Position numbers and translations under genes: made by a program. This document shows, one piece after another, positions 26,112-34,135 of a stretch of DNA of 34,135 nt (within the stretch, counting starts at the first letter, position 1; every line of letters begins with the position of its first letter). The stretch lies in assembly GCA_002163245.1 (NCBI GenBank), contig MAAL01000053.1:1-34135 (forward strand), given 5' to 3'. Under the pieces are notes generated by a model. It saw only the letters and a list, made by a program, of their open reading frames with translations, was not told where the DNA came from and did no database searches. This stretch comes from Gammaproteobacteria bacterium 42_54_T18 (GTDB taxonomy: Bacteria; Pseudomonadota; Gammaproteobacteria; Pseudomonadales; Ketobacteraceae).

Positions 26112-26140
26112 CTGCGTCGCGATATGCAGACGCAGGTTTT
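26112..26140 (+). terminator. Intrinsic terminator after the Crp-family gene
   Basis: CTGCGTC (26112-26118) pairs perfectly with GACGCAG (26129-26135), followed by GTTTTAT. It lies in the 69-bp gap between the convergent regulator and PhzF-like genes. Confidence 0.75.
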
Positions 26141-26148
26141 ATAGGCTA

Positions 26149-27057
26149 TTAAAGTGTTATCGTAGACTCTGTCATTATCACAGCAGAACCACCGATACGA
26201 ATGGTGAGGTCTTTCTCTTGTTTGTTATCCATTTCTAAATGCAAATAACTTCGACGTTCTTCATTTGCGCCCCGTTGTACAGTAAATACATGGGTACCTT
26301 TTTGAATACGAGAGTTTTGGCATAGGTAGTTGGCAAAATCTGCAATCACCGGTGCAATGGGTGGATCTTCATGAATGGCGATGTCTGGACCAACCAAACG
26401 TGCGTGAAAATCAGCAGAGTTTTCATCGGTATTATTAGAAAATAATAAGATGCCTAGTGCCGCTGATGATGGTGCGGAGGACTGGCTCCAAGCCTTGATG
26501 TCAAAGCGAGCGGCACGAATCGCATTGTATGATTTAATGGGCACGATAAGGTAAGGGGCATCACAAGAGACTATCAGGGGGAGATGGTTATCAAAACTGA
26601 TGTCAGCAGGGATTAATGAGAGCATGCTTGCAAGCTCTTCTGTGGTTGGTACAAAGCGATCAACCACCGCATGTGTATCTTGAGATTGAATGATAACGCC
26701 GGGTTTACCGTTGTCGTTAGTAACGTAAATCTCAGAGACATTGTTGTTATTTTTGAAATAGAGTGGTGTTGATGAATCTAGTGGTAGTAGCTTCAAAGAG
26801 GTAAGAACGTAGGATGCAGCGATAAGTGTGTGTGTTGCTGGTTTTACTTCTCTTTTAAAGGCAGTAAAAATACGCAGTTGCTTGGTGTCTTTATCCGCAT
26901 CATCAAAAACAAATACAGTATCAGATGCATTGGTTTCATTTGCAATCAGTTGCATCTGGTAATCACTAAGGCCTTCTGCATTGGGAAATACGGGGATTCT
27001 TGCACCGTTAAAGGGCTTATTAGTGAAAACATCTGCGGTATAAAATGTGTAGTCCAT
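26149..27057 (-). CDS. PhzF family protein, divergent active site
   Basis: 302 residues, the length of PhzF-type isomerases, which carry out a proton shift in phenazine and related pathways. The two-lobed family pattern is recognisable: YTADVFTNKPFNGARIPVF at the N-terminus, EGLSDYQMQLIANETNASDTVFV, and EDPP in the second half. Key motifs differ from the usual ones: SETxFV is SDTVFV (the catalytic Glu is Asp), the GHPT-type motif is ATHTLI, and EDPATGSA is EDPPIAPV. Activity may be changed or lost. No phenazine genes are nearby, so the name says little about its role. GGAG lies six bases before the ATG. Confidence 0.78.
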   Translation of the reverse strand: MDYTFYTADVFTNKPFNGARIPVFPNAEGLSDYQMQLIANETNASDTVFVFDDADKDTKQLRIFTAFKREVKPATHTLIAASYVLTSLKLLPLDSSTPLYFKNNNNVSEIYVTNDNGKPGVIIQSQDTHAVVDRFVPTTEELASMLSLIPADISFDNHLPLIVSCDAPYLIVPIKSYNAIRAARFDIKAWSQSSAPSSAALGILLFSNNTDENSADFHARLVGPDIAIHEDPPIAPVIADFANYLCQNSRIQKGTHVFTVQRGANEERRSYLHLEMDNKQEKDLTIRIGGSAVIMTESTITL

Positions 27058-27178
27058 TGATCGCTCCGATGACCATCATTGTTATTTGTATTTCATAATA
27101 GCAGGTAAAGTGCCAAAAGGTTTGGTTGGGGCTTGTTCTTGTGCCCCGTTTTTGTACCTAGTTCCTGTATTTAGCAAT

Positions 27179-28135
27179 CTATGACAGTGAAGGTTTAATG
27201 GTGTTTTTTAGTCGGCTAATAACACTGACCGCCAGCAGAACCAGCGCTCCGGCGAGAATGCCGGTAACTGCACTCAATAATGTCGGGGTGATGGTTAATA
27301 ATATGTCGCTTCCAGGCGCAGACTCGAGTGCTTTCAGGATAACTTCGTTGAGATGGTGAACAGGAGGAATGCCGTGAATGAGGATACCTCCTCCCACTAA
27401 AAACATGGCTGCGGTGCCAACAATAGACAATGTTTTCATCAAATAAGGTGCAAATACTAAGAGCCCTTTCCCTACTGCGGCTTGAATTTTTCCTATGGTA
27501 TCGGTACCTGCATGTTGTAATAAATAAAGCCCAGCGTCATCGAGCTTTACAATACCGGCAACAATGCCGTATACCCCAATAGTAATGAGCAATGCTAAAC
27601 CTGAGACAATGGCTACCTGAATACCGAACGGAGCTTCTTGTACTGTTCCGAGGGTAATGACAATTATTTCAGCAGACAGTATAAAATCAGTACGTATAGC
27701 GCCTTTAATTTTATCTTTCTCAAAGGCTACTAGATCAATATTAGGGTCACTGAGTGCTTTGAGTTTGTTCTTGTGGTTGTGTAGTTCGTCATCATTATGG
27801 CTGAACAGCTTATGGGCGATTTTCTCAAACCCCTCATAACATAAAAATAACCCACCAATAATCAAACATACCGTGACAGCCCAAGGTGCAACGGCACTAA
27901 TTAGCAGGGCTGCGGGGACAAGTATCATTTTATTTTTTAGAGAGCCCTTTGCAACCGCCCACACTACGGGTAGCTCACGTTCGGCTCGTACCCCTGACAC
28001 TTGTTCAGCATTTAGTGCTAAGTCATCGCCTAATACCCCAGCCGTTTTTTTTGCCGCAACTTTTGAGAGTACTGCAATGTCGTCCAGTAACACGGCGATA
28101 TCATCAATAAGTGCTAAGAGGCTTGATCCTGCCAT
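27179..28135 (-). CDS. DUF808 (YedI-type) inner-membrane protein
   Basis: 318 residues from ATG 28135, with AGGA seven bases upstream; the frame extends 27 codons further to 28216 without family resemblance. The N-terminal [19 protein letters not shown] and the following [21 protein letters not shown] are the DUF808 signature. Several hydrophobic segments are present ([38 protein letters not shown]). The molecular function of the family is unknown. It is a single gene between the broken phospholipase D-like gene and the PhzF-like gene on the same strand. Confidence 0.88.
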   Translation of the reverse strand: MAGSSLLALIDDIAVLLDDIAVLSKVAAKKTAGVLGDDLALNAEQVSGVRAERELPVVWAVAKGSLKNKMILVPAALLISAVAPWAVTVCLIIGGLFLCYEGFEKIAHKLFSHNDDELHNHKNKLKALSDPNIDLVAFEKDKIKGAIRTDFILSAEIIVITLGTVQEAPFGIQVAIVSGLALLITIGVYGIVAGIVKLDDAGLYLLQHAGTDTIGKIQAAVGKGLLVFAPYLMKTLSIVGTAAMFLVGGGILIHGIPPVHHLNEVILKALESAPGSDILLTITPTLLSAVTGILAGALVLLAVSVISRLKNTIKPSLS

Positions 28136-28264
28136 TGGGAAGTCCTTGGGGAATTGTTGGGTGAAGAGGCGTGTTAGTAGGCTGGAAAGGTTACTGTATT
28201 CTTTGAAAAAATGCACGAGGGATTAGCGGGTATACGTGTAAGGGGAGCAGGGAATCTAGAGGAG

Positions 28265-28302
28265 CGTGCAGAGGGTACCGCAAAAAATGTACCCTCTGCA
28301 CG
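28265..28302 (-). terminator. Strong hairpin after the phospholipase D-like gene
   Basis: CGTGCAGAGGGTAC (28265-28278) pairs perfectly with GTACCCTCTGCACG (28289-28302). It begins 16 bases beyond the stop codon of the minus-strand gene. There is no T-tract after it on the minus strand, so it may act as a 3' stabiliser or weak terminator. Confidence 0.55.
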
Positions 28303-28317
28303 TTCTTAATGGTTATG

Positions 28318-29955
28318 TTATAAGTTGCAGACACCTGCCTCAAAATCTACGGTCGCGGCTGAGCGGGCTTCGTTCCAACTCTTTTCCTTGTATTCAGCTG
28401 TAAATATTGCTGCTGCTTCAGCATCTTCAACAATAAAACCAAAATCTTGTAGTGCTGCAGGATAAAGGTTCTTTGACCCGATATAAAAGGCAGCATCATC
28501 CACAGAAATCACTTTTGCATGGTTTGCAACGCCATTGCCATTACTCCACGTGTCTATACCCGCAGTGATGCGGATAGGAGCAAGTTGTAATGAACTACAT
28601 ACGATATCTTCAGCATGAGCTTGTGAGATATTGTTTTGGTTTTTTACTTTTCGTACAAGAATGTCCGATATTTCGGTCATCTTTTTCATGTTGGAATAAG
28701 GCGCAAGCAAACTTTGTTTGGCCCCAGGAGCGCTAACCATGATGCGAACAGGAACGTTGTTGATTAACTTGTCAGCCAAGATGTCAAATAGACGGGCATC
28801 ATAATAAGAATTTGCAAAAGGAGGTGCACAAGGAGCAATCAAGTCCTGTTGTGACAGGTAAACATTATTTTGAGCGCTGGCGACTAACGCACGTAGACCC
28901 TCTTCTTCAAGATTTGCAACGCTGTAATCGCTATCGTTATTAATATAATCGTTGAATAACCCAGAGCATGCCGCTTCACTATCATTGGCAGCAGGTAAGC
29001 CACCAGAAGTACCTCCAGGCACCTCCATTCCAAAACCTAATCCACCTAAAGCCAGTACCGTTGCCGATCCGGTTTCTTCTACCAATAGTGAGGGGTGTGT
29101 TGATGGACATGACCACCAGCTGACACCATCTCTACGTTCAACATCCACGTAAAATGTAGAGTTCCACCAGCTATCGCCCCAAGTGCAGGCAAAGTCCCAT
29201 AATTGGTCAGCAAACTTGTGGGATGACTCGGTCGCAGGGCCACTAAGGAGCATCGTTACATCGCTGATAGGATTGGCAACGTTGCCGTAAGCCCCTTCCC
29301 ACATATTGTGTCCACCAACAATGGCCGTTTTTGCATCAACAGCGATTATTTTTGAGTGGTTCCACGAGTACAACCAGCTTGTTTCTACACCAGCAACGAT
29401 AAGATTGGCATTATTTGCATAGGAACCTAAATCATTTTCTAATCGCTCTAAATACGCAGCGGCACTTTCCGTAGCAGAGCTTGCAAAGTTCCCCATACCA
29501 GGAGGAGTGCCACCAAGGATACGAATAGTGACATTCGGATAGTTACGTCGAGCGTTTTTAATGCCGTCTACAATGGCTTTTTGAAAGATTCCATCGGGAT
29601 AGGTTATTAAGGTTGTGATATCTACCCATTGTGTTGCGTTGGAAATATCACGATAAATTGCATCTGCTAAGGCTTGTGCCCCTGTTGCGGTGGAACAATC
29701 GGTTTCGCCCCAGCAATTAGGCGATTGTAGTAACTAGCTGCTATCAAAAGCACCATTTTCAACAATTTGATTACCTGTAGTTCGCTCCCAAACCGAACCT
29801 TGTGAACCTGGAGCTAGGTTTTCTAGCGTTTGGCTTACCGCATCAATATGGGGTGTAGCATTTTGAGCATGGGTAATGTCAACGGAATTGAATAATGTTG
29901 TGGCCGCTAAGGTTAGCGCACACAGCGAACGGTGCTTTGATGGAGCTTTAATCAT
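28318..29955 (-). pseudogene. Secreted phospholipase D-like protein, interrupted by an in-frame TAG
   Basis: Starts at ATG 29955 (AAGG eight bases upstream) with a signal peptide ending near THA. One continuous frame runs 545 codons to 28318 except for a TAG at codon 74 (29734-29736). The sequence on both sides reads as one protein: GAFDSS, then LLQSPNCWGETDCS. Two phospholipase D motifs follow: HSKIIAVDAKTAIVGGHN (His near codon 200) and HAKVISVDDAAFYIGSKN near the C-terminus, so the catalytic core itself is intact. Intact relatives would hydrolyse or transfer phosphodiester head groups outside the cytoplasm. TAG ends other genes here, such as the epimerase, so general suppression is unlikely. 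An internal restart after the TAG would lack the signal peptide. A sequencing error would also explain it. Confidence 0.85.
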
Positions 29956-30011
29956 GAGTGAAGCCTTATAAATAACTGCTAGCCCGAAAGGGAATGTAAT
30001 ATTCGTAATGG

Positions 30012-30046
30012 CGCACATTTATTGATATATGATTCGTAAATGTGCG
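30012..30046. promoter_or_regulatory. 10-bp inverted repeat upstream of the phospholipase D-like gene
   Basis: CGCACATTTA (30012-30021) and TAAATGTGCG (30037-30046) are perfect inverted arms 15 bp apart, about 57 bp upstream of the ATG at 29955. The arm-to-arm spacing (25 bp centre to centre) would suit a dimeric regulator or a pair of sites. Confidence 0.5.
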
Positions 30047-30188
30047 TATTGGTAAATTTCGGGCGCATTATAGGCGTTTGATCAAAAAATCAACAAGTGT
30101 TACATGGAAATGAAATGTAAACGAAGTGTTTCAGTATTTATTGTTTTGGTTTCTTAAGGGTTTCTTATGAGTCATAAGGGTGGTGGTG

Positions 30189-31049
30189 TTATTGGTTTTT
30201 TTGATGTTGTATTTTTCGTAGATACCGTTGCTGGTTTTTTTCAGCACGCTTAAGCATAAAATTCTTGATGGCTGGGGTGTTATTTACTTTGACGAAAAGG
30301 GCTGGGCTGACAAGAAAAAGCTTTGCCATTATTTTCATGGATGTGTTTTTGCAGATGAGAACTTCGAAGGGGCGTTTGGTTAGTACACCTGAAAATAATG
30401 TTTTCTCAATATCAGCGGTTGTTAGTTCGTTACCGCTTGAGAATGTTAAGGCTGCGGATTCATGTTGTGTTTGTAGGTCTAACATCGGTGTTGCAATGGC
30501 GTCGGGACACAGCAAAGTCACCGCGATATTGTGTTCAGCGAGTTGTGCCGCCAATGATGTCGAATAACCTCTTACTGCAAATTTAGACGTACTATAAGCA
30601 GAAAGACCTGGAGTGGGTAACAGTGATGCCAGGGAGCAAAAATTAATGATATGGCCGGCATTGTTTTGTTGCATCCAGTTTGCCGCGGTTTGACACCCCA
30701 GTATGAGGCCTTTGACGTTGATATTAAGGTGTTTATCGATGTCAGTATTGGTTAAATCCGTCGGGAAACCTGGACGAAGGTAGCCCGCTATGTTGAGCAT
30801 AATATCGAGACTTGGGCGATGTGTTGCTAATATTTTTTGTGCCTCTCGCCATTGAGGCTCATCACAAATATCCATCACATGGGGTATGACATTGTTCTGA
30901 GGCCAGCGGTCTTCTTGCGCTGCCAAGGCTAACGCCTCGGCATTAATATCACAGGCAAAAACAAAGTAATCTCGTTTTGCAAAAGCCCCAACAAGGTGTC
31001 GTCCGACACCACTTGCGGCACCGGTAATCCATACGGTTTTATTATTCAT
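30189..31049 (-). CDS. Short-chain dehydrogenase/reductase
   Basis: Classical SDR of 286 residues. The cofactor motif is TGAASGVG (8-15). The acidic residue after strand 2 (FACDIN) suggests NAD preference. NIAG and NFCSLASLLPTPGLSAYSTSK carry the structural Asn and the catalytic Ser-Tyr-Lys. The C-terminal 60 residues include a hydrophobic stretch and a basic tail (RAEKNQQRYLRKIQ). The substrate is unknown. AGGGGG lies five bases before the ATG. The MBL-fold gene ends 23 bp upstream on the same strand, so the two are probably co-transcribed. Confidence 0.92.
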   Translation of the reverse strand: MNNKTVWITGAASGVGRHLVGAFAKRDYFVFACDINAEALALAAQEDRWPQNNVIPHVMDICDEPQWREAQKILATHRPSLDIMLNIAGYLRPGFPTDLTNTDIDKHLNINVKGLILGCQTAANWMQQNNAGHIINFCSLASLLPTPGLSAYSTSKFAVRGYSTSLAAQLAEHNIAVTLLCPDAIATPMLDLQTQHESAALTFSSGNELTTADIEKTLFSGVLTKRPFEVLICKNTSMKIMAKLFLVSPALFVKVNNTPAIKNFMLKRAEKNQQRYLRKIQHQKNQ

Positions 31050-31072
31050 ACGTACCCCCTAATATGATCAGA

Positions 31073-32173
31073 TTATGATTGGTACTGCCCAATCTTCATT
31101 TGGCCAAACCGAAACGCCGGTTGCACAGTGCGTGTATGCCAGGTATGGGCTTGCTCAGATGATGAGATCACATTAAAGAACCCTGGGTGATCGGGGTTTG
31201 GTCCGGCGATAGTTTTTTCCATTACCATCGAGATATACTGATCAATACTGTTTTCCAGCGTATTACCGTTAAGGATAATCTCCATATCAAAATGCTGTGC
31301 GTATTTTTTAACGCCAGGAATGTTTGATTGCAACGGCGCGTAACTGTCGACACTCATACCGTTTTCACTAGAAACATAAATTTGATCATTTACGTGAACT
31401 ACAAGAGAGTGATTGCCTTTTGTGTGCCCGGGGGTTTGCACCAATGCCACACCGTCTCCTAACATCACGCTGTTATCCAATAGGATGACACGCTCTGCAG
31501 GGATATCACGGGTGCCGTCGGGGCAATACCATTTCTTCTGGGTGACCAATAGGCCTTGGGCAGATTCCCATTCTTGACGCATGACGAGTAATTTGGCGTT
31601 AGGAAAATAACCAGGTGTTGTGCTGCTGCCCATCCATTTACGAAGCTCTTGAGTGTGTAGATGATCGTAAGAGATGTAATCAATGGATTCGGGGGGAATA
31701 CCCGCCTTTTGAAGTTCGACTTCTACAGAGCTATAGAAAGGTAATAGTTTTTCTTTTGTCATATTACCCAGGCGGCCCATTTTGTCGGTTAGCAACTTAA
31801 AGAACGGTGTCTTTGTGTTGCCTTCGACATCAGCAGGACCAAACAACAGCGTCTTTTTGCCTTGGCTGGTTTGAAATTGAATGATGAAAGCGCGATTACC
31901 TAAGAAAATAAACGGCACCAAAGATTTTACCGCGTTGAGATACGCGTATTTCGTTGGATAAGGAGCAGAAACAATATCGACGGATTGAAAGTACTCTACC
32001 GGGTTACCAGCCAGCATACGTTCTCTAAAACGTACTGCACGTTGGCGTACTTCCTCTAAACGCTCCTTAGGGCGGGAGCTCGATCTGGCACCAATAAAAT
32101 CCTCAATAACGGAGATACCCAAAGGTGCTAGGGTTTCTTTTTGATGTGCTGTTATGTTCTCTTTGGCGGTCAT
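31073..32173 (-). CDS. MBL-fold metallo-hydrolase, variant metal motif
   Basis: 366 residues. The metallo-beta-lactamase fold is indicated by YISYDHLHTQELRKWMG (168-182), followed by GVALVQTPGHTKGNHSLVVH (His250) and VSSENGM (268-273). The usual HxHxDH is reduced to HLHTQE: the first two His are present (171, 173) but the Asp-His pair is Gln-Glu, and the usual metal-bridging Asp after the third His motif is Glu/Asn. The metal site must therefore differ, perhaps holding one metal. A basic N-terminal domain of about 60 residues precedes the fold. It probably forms a unit with the SDR downstream, and the AraC regulator 119 bp upstream may control both. Confidence 0.82.
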   Translation of the reverse strand: MTAKENITAHQKETLAPLGISVIEDFIGARSSSRPKERLEEVRQRAVRFRERMLAGNPVEYFQSVDIVSAPYPTKYAYLNAVKSLVPFIFLGNRAFIIQFQTSQGKKTLLFGPADVEGNTKTPFFKLLTDKMGRLGNMTKEKLLPFYSSVEVELQKAGIPPESIDYISYDHLHTQELRKWMGSSTTPGYFPNAKLLVMRQEWESAQGLLVTQKKWYCPDGTRDIPAERVILLDNSVMLGDGVALVQTPGHTKGNHSLVVHVNDQIYVSSENGMSVDSYAPLQSNIPGVKKYAQHFDMEIILNGNTLENSIDQYISMVMEKTIAGPNPDHPGFFNVISSSEQAHTWHTRTVQPAFRFGQMKIGQYQS

Positions 32174-32292
32174 ATCACTTTCTCTCTCTCGGATTGCATG
32201 CCTAATTGATCATTGAATTGATCTTAGTCCAAGGCCACAGCGAGAGCTATGATAGTAAGTGACGAGGGGTGATCCTATGTGCCAAAATTGTA

Positions 32293-33300
32293 TTAGAGCT
32301 GTTGTCGATATTGAGAAGGAGATAGTCCTTCGATACGCTTAAACGCCCTAGAAAAAGCCGCCCGGTCTGAAAAGTGTAAACGTTCGGCAATTCTATCCAT
32401 GGTTAACTCTGGTTGTTCTAGCAAAGCTTTACTTTGCTCAATTAAGAAACCTACTCGAACAGCGGAAAAGGTAACACCCATCTCATTGAGCTTACGTTGT
32501 AATGATCGCACGCTTACGTTTAGCTCCTTTGCAACCATGCCAATATTTAGGGTTTCATCACTATCCAATTGACGTAACACGTGGGTTACTCGAGTGACTA
32601 TTCCTTCGCTTTTTGCCAGAATTGCTATTTTCTTTTTGAGTGCCACGAGGGCATCATCTTCTAACTCTGGGCAATAGGATGCTAATGGTTTATTTGATAT
32701 TCCGGCAGGTAGAACCAACAGGTTACATTGTTGGTTGAATAAAACAGGGCATTGAAAAACAGTTTCATACTCTTGAGCATCAGACTCATCACAGGTGAAG
32801 TGTACTTCTTTTACGATATTCTCGTGCCCGGTAAGAAGAGGCCCAACGCGAAGAAAGGTGCCAAAAACAAACTCGACGGCGAATTGAAGCTGTCGAGTGG
32901 ACAGTTGAGATTGGTTGTCACAGCGAAGGTAGTCGTTACTCTGGGTGCTATGATATTGCGCCGTAAAACCGGGAGTCCAGGTTGAACCAATAAGTGAGAT
33001 GATGTTTTCCAGGCAGCTTCGCATGGTTTTGCCTGTTACCATCAACGTCATCAGTTCATCAATTTGTTCGTAGCTAATGATTTTTACGAAGGGCAATACC
33101 GTATTGAAAGGGGCTGTGGCAACAAGCGCATCGGCTAAGTCAAATAAAGCCCCAAGCTCAATGGTAGCGTTATCTGTCAGTGTTGAAAAATCGTAGGAGA
33201 GGTTTTTAAGTGTTTCACCTATAGGTAGGCTGTGCACCGCGGCGGCTTGTATAAGAGAGCGACTAAAAACAGCGGGTAGTCTTATGTTGGGTTGTTTCAT
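32293..33300 (-). CDS. AraC-family regulator with OruR/Arabinose_bd-type N-terminal domain
   Basis: 335 residues. The N-terminal 200 residues fit the ligand-binding domain of the OruR/ArgR-like AraC group (ALFDLADALV, GKTMRSCLENI, then the CPVLFNQQCNLLVLPA region). The C-terminal double helix-turn-helix reads MVAKELNVSVRSLQRKLNEMG and then MDRIAERLHFSDRAAFSRAFKRIEGLSPSQYR. The ligand is unknown. It lies directly upstream of the MBL-fold and SDR genes on the same strand, so these are its likely targets. It is divergent from the miniprotein gene at 33508. Confidence 0.92.
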   Translation of the reverse strand: MKQPNIRLPAVFSRSLIQAAAVHSLPIGETLKNLSYDFSTLTDNATIELGALFDLADALVATAPFNTVLPFVKIISYEQIDELMTLMVTGKTMRSCLENIISLIGSTWTPGFTAQYHSTQSNDYLRCDNQSQLSTRQLQFAVEFVFGTFLRVGPLLTGHENIVKEVHFTCDESDAQEYETVFQCPVLFNQQCNLLVLPAGISNKPLASYCPELEDDALVALKKKIAILAKSEGIVTRVTHVLRQLDSDETLNIGMVAKELNVSVRSLQRKLNEMGVTFSAVRVGFLIEQSKALLEQPELTMDRIAERLHFSDRAAFSRAFKRIEGLSPSQYRQQL

Positions 33301-33440
33301 GTGTTAAGAGCGCTAACCTGACGGTGAATAAAACATAGTACGTACTCCCGCTGGCCAAGGCAAATTGATCTCGTATACAGAATATAGGGTTGTGTCATTA
33401 GTACTCATTAGCGATGTTACTTTGTCACAAAGGAAAATGA

Positions 33441-33465
33441 GCCTCGTTGGTATATTGCTTAACAG
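33441..33465 (+). repeat. 25-bp element, copy 1 (upstream of the miniprotein)
   Basis: Starts GCCTCGTTG and ends ATTGCTTAACAG. 21 of 25 bases match the copy at 33891-33915. It ends 42 bp before the ATG at 33508, in promoter position. A shorter match (TTGTTTAAC followed by GAGCCTC) occurs at 33777-33791. Confidence 0.65.
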
Positions 33466-33507
33466 AAGAAAACAACTATCTAGCAATGACGAGTGGAGCA
33501 GTAACAC

Positions 33508-33693
33508 ATGAAGCGGATTCTTGGCGTAGTACTACTATCTTTAATTAGCACAGGGGTTTCTGCAGCATTTATCACCAGCAGCCCACAGGTTTCAGGGTTT
33601 CTGGAAACGAACTCGCTAGAGCCAGGGGTAGCGATGATGATTGCGTTTGGTGTTGCTGGATTAGTAGTAACAAGGCGTCGAATGAAGGGATGA
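33508..33693 (+). CDS. 61-residue exported miniprotein with C-terminal membrane anchor
   Basis: GGAG lies nine bases before the ATG, supporting real translation. Residues 1-19 form a Sec signal peptide (KRILGVVLLSLISTGVSA). A short linker of about 18 residues follows, then LEPG and a hydrophobic stretch (VAMMIAFGVAGLVV) ending in TRRRMKG. The order Pro-containing motif, transmembrane segment, Arg cluster is that of sorting signals such as PEP-CTERM, but the motif here is EPG rather than PEP, so the class is uncertain. Almost nothing lies between the two signals. No exosortase gene is in the window. It is divergent from the AraC gene. Confidence 0.65.
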   Translation: MKRILGVVLLSLISTGVSAAFITSSPQVSGFLETNSLEPGVAMMIAFGVAGLVVTRRRMKG

Positions 33694-34135
33694 TGTGGCT
33701 GGTGATGGCCATAGTAGAGCGTCGACAGTAATAATATGAATTAAGCTTGTTATTTGGTTGTTTATTGAACGTAGTTTTGTTTAACGAGCCTCTTATATAC
33801 GTTGAATAAATGGTGCCCTTCTAACCTGTTGATTTATATGAAAATAAAGCAACAAATATAAAGGCTGGGGTTGTTGGATATATTGATGGCGCCTCGTTGT
33901 CACATTGTTTAACAGGACAGGGAGTGTTAAGAGATTGATTTGTTTGAATAAAAACCTGAAAATAGGACAAGGAATTTTTGCATGAGCGGCGCGGGGAAAA
34001 TTTAGCGTGCCATGTATTCGGCTGTTACACTTTTCGAAGTAATATTTATTTTGGTTGTTGCGTAATGGTAGCGGTAGAACATTGCAATTAAAGAGTGGTT
34101 CGGCACAGTGAGTTATTAGTATCCGTTAATTATTT
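33694..34135. other. Gene-free AT-rich region at the window end
   Basis: No frame longer than a few dozen codons with a plausible start is present. The region contains copy 2 of the 25-bp element (33891-33915) and a short TTGTTTAAC match (33777-33785). Tiny frames at 33980 and 34012 end within 20 codons. It may be the promoter region of a gene beyond the window. Confidence 0.6.
33891..33915 (+). repeat. 25-bp element, copy 2
   Basis: Starts GCCTCGTTG and ends ATTGTTTAACAG; it differs from copy 1 at four positions, all in or near the centre. No gene start follows at the distance seen for copy 1. Confidence 0.65.

Noticed and set aside
27128-27153. GGGGC/GCCCC hairpin followed by GTTTTT on the plus strand
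   Set aside because: No plus-strand gene ends there; the neighbouring genes are both on the minus strand, where it has no T-tract. Kept out for lack of a transcript to terminate.
34012-34065. 17-codon frame with a prepilin-like stretch (VTLFEVIFILVV)
   Set aside because: It is too short, lacks the Gly before the Phe/Thr motif and has no ribosome site.
1-34135. tRNA, rRNA, insertion sequences and phage genes
   Set aside because: No cloverleaf-type sequence, transposase motif or terminal inverted repeat with target duplication was seen on either strand.

Overview
The window looks like chromosomal DNA of a moderately AT-rich marine-type gammaproteobacterium in the Pseudomonadales/Cellvibrionales neighbourhood. 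Two housekeeping runs support this because they keep an order known from Pseudomonas: engB - cytochrome c5 - cytochrome c4 - dsbA - EEP-family nuclease - GGDEF protein, and gmk - rpoZ - spoT - ridA followed further along by recG and oxyR. A Caulobacter-type TonB receptor, a PhzF-like protein, an SDR/MBL pair and an AraC regulator with an OruR-type N-terminal domain also fit.

Layout. 1-2.7 kb: a membrane hybrid histidine kinase (-) with a degenerate receiver, divergent from a NarL/LuxR response regulator (+), with 14-bp tandem repeats between them. 2.7-5.1 kb: the most unusual gene, a predicted outer-membrane lipoprotein whose core reads like the pore-forming part of anthrax protective antigen (Binary_toxB) and whose C-terminus reads like a three-repeat VMO-I carbohydrate-binding beta-prism. 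It stands where Pseudomonas carries polA next to engB. 5.3-11.4 kb: engB (-), then cytochromes, dsbA, a nuclease-fold protein and a diguanylate cyclase with an in-frame 12-bp tandem repeat. 11.5-20.4 kb: CheY-like receiver, recG, oxyR (-), an NAD-epimerase and a small secreted protein (+), then gmk-rpoZ-spoT-ridA (-).

20.6-30 kb is an accessory lipid/uptake block with visible damage: a TonB receptor with a stunted signal peptide, an HSL-type esterase, an acyl-CoA synthetase that has lost its P-loop region (pseudogene), a Crp-family regulator with an awkward start, a PhzF-like protein with altered active-site motifs, a DUF808 membrane protein, and a secreted phospholipase D-like gene broken by one in-frame TAG. 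30.1-33.3 kb: SDR, variant MBL-fold hydrolase and AraC regulator, all on the minus strand. 33.5 kb to the end: a 61-residue signal-peptide/C-terminal-anchor miniprotein, then about 440 bp without a gene that contains a second copy of a 25-bp element found upstream of the miniprotein.

No tRNA, rRNA, CRISPR array, transposase or phage gene was recognised. All family calls come from reading motifs by eye; none was checked by a database search.
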